NCBI GenBank assembly: GCA_017792405.1
Contig: CP051231.1
Span: 3,728,062-3,792,061, forward strand
Length of the DNA: 64,000 nucleotides
From: Oceanicola sp.
GTDB taxonomy: Bacteria; Pseudomonadota; Alphaproteobacteria; Rhodobacterales; Rhodobacteraceae
Reading direction: 5' to 3'
Shown here one piece after another: positions 58,613 to 64,000 of the stretch. The notes under the pieces are model-generated. The model searched no databases and had not been told where the DNA came from. It saw nothing but the letters and a program-made list of their open reading frames with translations. Numbering within the stretch: the first letter of the stretch is position 1; every line of letters starts with the position of its first letter. Both the position numbers and the translations under genes were made by a program.

Positions 58613-61036
58613 TCAGGCTAGGTCGAACTTGGAAGTTCCACGCTGACCAGCATCTTTGAGCACGGTCAAGACAGCCTCAACCACGTCCGTCTCCTTTACC
58701 CTCGATTTCGTCATGACCGAAACCGCACGTTCGGTGATATCTCGATCCACATCGTGAGCCGAGAACACAATGAACGGTATCGAACGCTCAACTTCCTGCA
58801 GTAGGTGAGCGCCATGGCCGTCCGGAAGTTCCAGATCGAGCAGAACAAGATCAAACTGTTTCTTAGCGATACTAGCGCGGGCTTCCGCGAGTGTCCTTGC
58901 GCCCGTCATTCGGACTGTTTCGCCAAAATTCTGCTGGAAAATCTGTTGCAAGTGGACGTCGTCCTCCACGTACAAGACATGCGATTGAGACCGGTTGGCA
59001 GGCAGCGCAGCACGGAGGGAGTGATCAAGTGCAGACTTGTCTGACTCCTTGGCAACGATGGTGACAGCGCCATCGAAAGTCCCCTTTCCGTCCTTTGAGG
59101 CGACAATGACCGGAAGATCGTGCGTTTGAGCAGTCTGCCGGAGCTGCTCCAGGAAGGATATCGGGGCAACAGTGTCAGCATCGAGGGTTAGGGCGGCGTA
59201 TCCACCCGTGCGGGCAAGGTTGAACGCCGCGTCGAAATTGCCGACTACGTCCGCAGAGAGATCGCACCCTTGCGCCACTTCGGCCAGCGTCCGCGTGAAA
59301 GCCTGGTCATTGCTGCAAACCAAGAGTCTCTGCCCGCTGGCTCCCGAGACCGCGGAACGATGGGCGAAATCGGCAGACTGTTCGATAGATGGCAAGTCAA
59401 TATGAAACGTCGCTCCGTGGCCTTCAATTGAGTCGAAGCTAAGTTGGCCGTCCATCGCTTCGACTAGGGCCTTACTGATACTGAGGCCAAGGCCGGTGCC
59501 ACCGATACTCCGCGTGGATGAAGCCTCTGACTGGCTGAACGGATTGAAGATCTTGTCTCGAAATTCCGCGGAGATGCCGATCCCTTCATCTTTAACCGAG
59601 ACGCGCAGCTTGTCCTCGAAGGACAGAAGCGAGAGTGTGACGGTACTGCCCTCCGGCGCAAATTTTATCGCGTTAGACAGCAAATTCGTCAGAACCTGTT
59701 CGAACCTAATGGGATCGATCTTCACCATAATACCGGGGGCAGTATCGCGGAGTACGAGCGAGATCCCTTTGTCCGGGGCGTAGTTCTCTGAAGAGGCTAG
59801 GGCACTTGCAGCAATGGGTCGCACATCCTCTACACTCAGTGAGAACTGCATTTGCCCGGAGCGGATCTTCTGCATGTCAAGAATGTCGTTAATCAGCAGA
59901 ACCAGCCGCTCCGAGTTGCGGTTCGCAATGCCGAGCATGTGCAGAACTTTCTCCGGAAGATGCGAAGACGCACTGCCAATTACGAGGCCTAAGGCCCCCC
60001 GGATCGATGTCAGCGGGGTCCGAAGTTCATGGCTAACTGTCGCAATGAACTCGTCCTTGAGCTTCGCAGCGATCTTCTCCTCGGTGATGTCGATGACGGA
60101 TCCATCCCAAATGACCCGATCATCGGAGTCCTTGCGGATACCGGAATGGATACGGAGCCACTTTTCGTTACCTTGGCGCGGCATGCACTCAATATCGGCG
60201 CTCCAGGGAGCAAAGTCTTTCTCCGAGACGTCGAGGTTGGACGTGATCTCTTCTGCTATTGCTGCCTTCGAGATCTGGTTGACTGCGTTAAAGTCACGAA
60301 GCAGCTCGTCCGAGTGGACACCCAAAATGGACATCGCTGATTGAGACACATAGGTGAAGCGGGCTGCCCCGTGCGGCTCACGAACGATCTGGAATAAAGC
60401 CACTGGCGCGTGCGCCGAGATTGCGTTGATTTGAGCTTGCTTCTCCTCGCCGAGCTTGATGGCATTGGCACGGTCCAGGTCGCGCACCAGCATCGTCCCC
60501 ATCAGCAGCACAGCACCGAAGTTCGTTGGAGCGCTCAGCAAGTTGGAGGTGAGGAACACATCCCAAGGGGCTGCGCTGACAAACAGCAGAACGATGGTGG
60601 GCACCGTTCCGGCTATGACGGCCTGCACAAGGACAAACTGGATGTTCAAACTTTTCTTGGCGATACGAAACCACCAGATCCAAGCCAGTCCGGCAACGAT
60701 GCCTACGCCAACGATGTAGGTGGCACCCGGCACAGCCCCGACGCCGCCCTGCACCAACCTCAAGACCGCGAGGCAAGGGGCGGTGATTGCTACACTCACA
60801 GGACCACCGAATGCAGCCGAAAGGACTACCACCGCACCCCTTGGATCGGTTCGGATGCCCTGAACGATCTCGACGGAGTTCTCCATAACAAGCATGCCGA
60901 CGAAGGCAAAAAGGACTCCCAGCAGAACGCTAACCGTCCAGAACTGCCGAGCGAACCTGCTGTAGATCATGCTCACGGCCAGAACCGAAAGCAACATGAT
61001 CGAGCCACTCTCGATCATCGTTACGACCTTCGACAT
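58613..61036 (-). CDS. Hybrid sensor histidine kinase with two receiver domains
   Basis: An 807-residue protein. Residues 1-190 form a 5TMR-LYT-like membrane sensor. A PAS domain follows (AHAPVALFQIV through SVIDITEEK, residues 208-320), then HisKA with ATVSHELRTPLTSI (His336), the HATPase N-box LLSNAIKFAPEG, DEGIGIS and GTGLGLSISKAL. A degenerate receiver follows (LLVCSNDQAF), then a complete C-terminal receiver with VLYVEDDVHLQQ and LVLLDLELPDGHG. It would sense a membrane or cytoplasmic signal and pass phosphate to its own receiver and then to the regulator at 58212. The signal is unknown. Confidence 0.9.
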   Translation of the reverse strand: MSKVVTMIESGSIMLLSVLAVSMIYSRFARQFWTVSVLLGVLFAFVGMLVMENSVEIVQGIRTDPRGAVVVLSAAFGGPVSVAITAPCLAVLRLVQGGVGAVPGATYIVGVGIVAGLAWIWWFRIAKKSLNIQFVLVQAVIAGTVPTIVLLFVSAAPWDVFLTSNLLSAPTNFGAVLLMGTMLVRDLDRANAIKLGEEKQAQINAISAHAPVALFQIVREPHGAARFTYVSQSAMSILGVHSDELLRDFNAVNQISKAAIAEEITSNLDVSEKDFAPWSADIECMPRQGNEKWLRIHSGIRKDSDDRVIWDGSVIDITEEKIAAKLKDEFIATVSHELRTPLTSIRGALGLVIGSASSHLPEKVLHMLGIANRNSERLVLLINDILDMQKIRSGQMQFSLSVEDVRPIAASALASSENYAPDKGISLVLRDTAPGIMVKIDPIRFEQVLTNLLSNAIKFAPEGSTVTLSLLSFEDKLRVSVKDEGIGISAEFRDKIFNPFSQSEASSTRSIGGTGLGLSISKALVEAMDGQLSFDSIEGHGATFHIDLPSIEQSADFAHRSAVSGASGQRLLVCSNDQAFTRTLAEVAQGCDLSADVVGNFDAAFNLARTGGYAALTLDADTVAPISFLEQLRQTAQTHDLPVIVASKDGKGTFDGAVTIVAKESDKSALDHSLRAALPANRSQSHVLYVEDDVHLQQIFQQNFGETVRMTGARTLAEARASIAKKQFDLVLLDLELPDGHGAHLLQEVERSIPFIVFSAHDVDRDITERAVSVMTKSRVKETDVVEAVLTVLKDAGQRGTSKFDLA

Positions 61037-61126
61037 CAGTCCACGCCCCTGCTAATTCCCGCAAAGATTCAGCGACATAGCCGACTTTTGCAACCAAAAT
61101 TAGAAATCCCCGATGGGTAGATACCG

Positions 61127-61336
61127 TCAGATTGTGCGAGGCTGCAAGCAATGCGGACAGTAGACGTTACGGCATGTATGACCGGAGTTTTGCAGGCGCC
61201 GCACCGAAAGGGACTCTGCCCAGAAACATGATTGCGCCACCTGCACGTTGCCGCCGCCACTCTTGACGCTTTCATGCAAGGCTTGCGAACGACCGGGTCT
61301 ACTGCTGAGATGCAGCTTGCAGATCTGTCGCGCCAT
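61127..61336 (-). CDS. Small Cys-rich hypothetical protein
   Basis: A 69-residue ORF from ATG 61336 (AAGGAAG 8 bp upstream) ending in TCRNVYCPHCLQPRTI, where the cysteine cluster looks like half of a zinc finger. In another frame the same DNA gives FRCGACKTPV, which would complete a four-Cys zinc ribbon if one base were deleted. The gene may therefore be a frameshifted remnant. It lies 90 bp upstream of the kinase gene start. Confidence 0.35.
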   Translation of the reverse strand: MARQICKLHLSSRPGRSQALHESVKSGGGNVQVAQSCFWAESLSVRRLQNSGHTCRNVYCPHCLQPRTI

Positions 61337-61650
61337 CGCGAGATCTTCCTTACATGCGCGTTCGGCGAGCACGTGGCATTTCTGCGAAGAGTTCCAAACA
61401 GACCTTCGAAGAGGTCACAGCGCCACGCACCCTATAGGCCATTTATGCCCTCAATTTCCTCCCGGCATACTTCTCGTTCAGGCTTGGACTGATGCTTGTT
61501 TTGCGCGCCTTGGCGGGGCTATCGTGCCTTCAGAAAGTCGCGAAAGCTTCTTGAGCGCATGAGCGAAGACTTCGCCGTTGACCGGCTGAACCGCCGCCGG
61601 AGAAGTCCTATGCATAATCATGCCGGACAGTAACCTCTCTGGAGGCCAGT
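61337..61650. other. Intergenic region without supported gene
   Basis: About 310 bp with only overlapping reading frames of poor composition. No RNA gene or clear repeat was recognised. Confidence 0.5.
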
Positions 61651-61875
61651 GTGATCCATGCAGCAATATCCGACTTTTTGACGTCCTTGGTTGCCCAAGT
61701 GGCTGCTGGCGTGACCTTGGGAGTGGTACTTGGCTGCTTCGTCGTCGGGGCAGTCTCAGCGCTAGTTGGCGGAGGGCGTAAGGACCTTGCGGGCATCGGT
61801 TTGGTTCTCGTGATGTTGACCTTCGTTTCGCTCTTCGTGGTGGCGGTGGCCGTTGCCAACTCGCCACCCGTCTGA
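61651..61875 (+). CDS. Small two-helix membrane protein
   Basis: A 74-residue protein from GTG 61651, with a TGGAGG ribosome-binding site 6-7 bp upstream. Two hydrophobic helices (VAAGVTLGVVLGCFVVGAVSA and GLVLVMLTFVSLFVVAVAVA) flank a VGGGRKDLAG loop, like a hairpin membrane protein. It may be a phage holin-like product, but the sequence does not prove it. It converges with the large virion-like gene. Confidence 0.6.
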   Translation: MIHAAISDFLTSLVAQVAAGVTLGVVLGCFVVGAVSALVGGGRKDLAGIGLVLVMLTFVSLFVVAVAVANSPPV

Positions 61876-61899
61876 GCTTCCTCTAAGCCAGCGAAACCG

Positions 61900-64000
61900 T
61901 TAGCTCGGTCCTGCCTGTGTCGTACCGTGGTAACCCAGTGAAGCGGCATTTCGTGCTACTAGGCTCCCAATCAGACGAGCTTGAGTGTCCAAGACCGGCT
62001 GGCCCTCCATTGCGTTTCGAATGACACCCAGTGCCTTTTCTGCCGCTGGACCTTTGATTCTGGTCAGTGCATCGGCAATCTCGGCAAACTGGGCAGCTTC
62101 TACCCGGCTGATACTTGCGGGGTCTATCTCCATGATGCTCTCGCTTATCTCTCTCGCTGCATCCAATGGATTGCCACCCTTGCCAAGCGTCCTGCGCAGA
62201 AGGCTGGGCTGTGTTTCTGCACGTGCCTGATGCTGGACCGCCTGCCGGATAGCGGTTGCAGAGTTCCGCGACACAGCAGCACGAAGGGCCAACGCATCCG
62301 AGGTCCTCGCGAGTTCTTGTACCAGTCGGTTGGCGTCAGTGGGGCCAAGGATCATCTTTAGCTTTTTGATGTTGGCCTCGGTTGTCATGGCCCTGACAGC
62401 ATCAAGCGCTTGTTTGGCGGCGTCCTGACCTTGTCCGAAGTCAAAGGAGCCATCCTCGATGCTCTGCAAAGTCGTGCGGGCGTTGCTCATGATTTCATCC
62501 AGGTTCTCCCGGATACCCCTCTTGGCAGCGGCACGTGTTTCTGCCGACATTCCGCCCTTCATGAACTCGCGCACATCTTCAGCTTTGACCGATTTGCCAA
62601 GTAGCGAACGGCCTAGATTCAGCGCGTGATCTTCACGAAGTTTGTCGCCTCCTAGCCTGACCGCCCGCCCGTAAGCCGGTACGGCATCAGTGAGTGCGTC
62701 CCGGAGGTCGCCTGCCAGACGGTTGGCCCTGACCCCTGCGGCGGTCGGCCTGCCGAACTTGTCAACTTCGTCAGCACCCACGTTCCCGAGGGCCTTCTTG
62801 ATCTCATCGAGTTGCCGCACATTAGGCATTTCGCGGAACGTTACGCTTCCGTCCTCCGCGATGTCCGCAAGGATCTGCAGGTTTCGCTCCCCCGCCTCCT
62901 GCATAGCCTCGTTTGCCTCAGAAACAGCCCGGCGCAGAGTGTTCGGGGGAACGCGTTCAAGAACGCTCTCGATCCTGCGCCCCGCATTGGAGGAGTAATC
63001 GACGGGTTTGGAGTACGCGGCTCTATAGGCTTGGCTCCGAGCCCCCGAGGTTCTTACGGCGATGTCACGAGCGGCTGACTTCACGCCTCCAGCCTTGCCG
63101 AGAACATCGTCGAGGATGTGAACGAACCTCTTACCCTGAGCAGCCGAGCGCGCGCCTACGCGGTCACGGGTCACAGCGAGGGCACGACCGCCAGTCTGAG
63201 AGGAGGCATCCAGCAACGCACGTGTCGAAGGCCCAGCATCTGCCAACATAGCGTCATCGCCGCCGCGTGCTAAAGCAGCGGTTGCTTTCCCGAGATCATC
63301 GTTAATCAGCGCGCCCTTAACGATGCGAGCGGCCTGCATCGAGATGCCCATCTCGTCGGCAATTGATCTGACGTCAAGCTTCCCGACCCAACGCTTCACA
63401 AGCGCAGGACCGACTTTCCGCATGCCTTCTCGACCTGCTTCGAAACCCTTTTTGACACCGGCACCGATGAAGGGGGCAAGAAGACCGAACGCCCCTCCAG
63501 CCCCGGCCCCAACCGCACCGCCTCGCGCGCTCTGTGCTGAGCGTTCACTAGCAGTCTCGCCAGCGCCAAATCCGGAAACCGCCCCCTCAGCGCCACCGCC
63601 GACCACCCCGACACCTGCGCCACGGACAAGCGTGCCTGCACCAGTCTGAGCGGCCCCCACATAGCCAGCGGCAGCAGGCAGTAGGGGCAGCGAACCTGCG
63701 ACGCCCCCGGCAATGTTTAAAGTAGCTGATTGGCCGGGGTGCTCCCGATCCATCGCATCGGAGGTGCGACGCCAGTTTTCCTTCACTCCATCCCCATAAA
63801 ATGCCCCAGCAGCCTCATCCAAATACTGACCAACGAACGGCACCCCCTCCACGAACTTCGCTCCACGTGCCGCTACAGGATTCTCCGCTATACGATCCCT
63901 GTCGATGTCGCCCTGAATTAGTTCACTTGGTGTCCGTCCACCTAGAAGCTCAGCGATCCGCGATTGATCGGTCGTCGAGAACCCGGGAGATGAGTATGCG
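61900..64000 (-). CDS. Large Ala/Gly-rich phage virion-like protein (5' end outside window)
   Basis: The frame is open from the window's right edge to a stop at 61900, giving at least 699 C-terminal residues. An N-terminal-side stretch RIAELLGGRTPSELIQGDID precedes VEGVPFVGQYLDEAAGAFYG, then a Gly/Ala-rich region (GAGTLVRGAGVGVVGGGAEG), then long alanine- and arginine-rich helical repeats (ARGGDDAMLADAGPSTRALL; AAAKRGIRENLDEIMSN). The composition resembles internal virion or DNA-ejection proteins of tailed phages. No catalytic motif is visible. It is the best evidence that the island carries phage structural genes. Confidence 0.7.
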   Translation of the reverse strand, partial: AYSSPGFSTTDQSRIAELLGGRTPSELIQGDIDRDRIAENPVAARGAKFVEGVPFVGQYLDEAAGAFYGDGVKENWRRTSDAMDREHPGQSATLNIAGGVAGSLPLLPAAAGYVGAAQTGAGTLVRGAGVGVVGGGAEGAVSGFGAGETASERSAQSARGGAVGAGAGGAFGLLAPFIGAGVKKGFEAGREGMRKVGPALVKRWVGKLDVRSIADEMGISMQAARIVKGALINDDLGKATAALARGGDDAMLADAGPSTRALLDASSQTGGRALAVTRDRVGARSAAQGKRFVHILDDVLGKAGGVKSAARDIAVRTSGARSQAYRAAYSKPVDYSSNAGRRIESVLERVPPNTLRRAVSEANEAMQEAGERNLQILADIAEDGSVTFREMPNVRQLDEIKKALGNVGADEVDKFGRPTAAGVRANRLAGDLRDALTDAVPAYGRAVRLGGDKLREDHALNLGRSLLGKSVKAEDVREFMKGGMSAETRAAAKRGIRENLDEIMSNARTTLQSIEDGSFDFGQGQDAAKQALDAVRAMTTEANIKKLKMILGPTDANRLVQELARTSDALALRAAVSRNSATAIRQAVQHQARAETQPSLLRRTLGKGGNPLDAAREISESIMEIDPASISRVEAAQFAEIADALTRIKGPAAEKALGVIRNAMEGQPVLDTQARLIGSLVARNAASLGYHGTTQAGPS

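Noticed and set aside
49281..64000. Integrase, transposase or CRISPR array in the island
   Set aside because: No protein with integrase or transposase motifs and no regular spaced repeats were found in this part.

Overview
The window looks like chromosomal DNA of a marine-type alphaproteobacterium of the Rhodobacteraceae (Rhodobacterales). The grounds are a RegB-SenC-RegA redox regulator with ahcY close by, the addB-addA-trxA and hslV-hslU blocks, a mitofilin/HemY pair beside hemD, and the mnmE-mnmG-rsmG-parA-parB block with palindromic parS sites. All assignments are by reading; no database search was run.

Bases 1-7996 are the chromosome-partition side of a probable replication origin: hemW (partial) and a DUF454 gene converge on parB, and hemJ, rho, mnmE, mnmG, rsmG, parA and parB form one minus-strand series. 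Two perfect 16-bp parS palindromes lie inside rsmG and at the mnmG start. The 387-bp gap at 7997-8383 carries DnaA-box-like sequences, AT-rich stretches and GANTC sites, and separates this series from the rightward maf-aroE-coaE-dnaQ operon, so I propose it as oriC. Next come fxsA-secB, a Tim44-like protein, mltA, smr, an MFS transporter, a lipoprotein hydrolase, hslV-(membrane protein)-hslU and trxA. These are followed by a tightly overlapped operon: tsaE, an AmgK-like kinase, a MurU-like nucleotidyltransferase, addB and addA.

Bases 28734-49280 carry a PAS-domain protein without kinase domains, regB divergent from senC-regA, a group of small envelope and metabolic genes, ahcY, a PanE-like reductase, an alanine/glycine:cation symporter with a UspA protein, a DUF2853 gene, and a candidate small RNA between two intrinsic terminators. 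Then come a serine hydrolase, the tsaD-gpsA-EVE-DUF1761 operon, and hemD-mitofilin-hemY. This conserved part ends at tRNA-Thr(CGT).

Bases 49281-64000 differ clearly: short, hypothetical and phage-like genes with mixed strands and more non-coding DNA. They include a divergent pair of secreted proteins (a TagO/VasI-like plus peptidoglycan-binding protein and a peptidoglycan-binding trypsin-like protease), an XRE repressor with two matched operators facing a three-gene small-protein operon, an ExoD-like membrane protein, a hybrid sensor kinase with two single-domain response regulators, several tiny ORFs, and a large Ala/Gly-rich phage-virion-like protein running off the right end. I interpret this as an integrated element or island using the tRNA-Thr gene as its left boundary. 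No integrase or right-hand attachment site is visible, so the other boundary is probably beyond the window.
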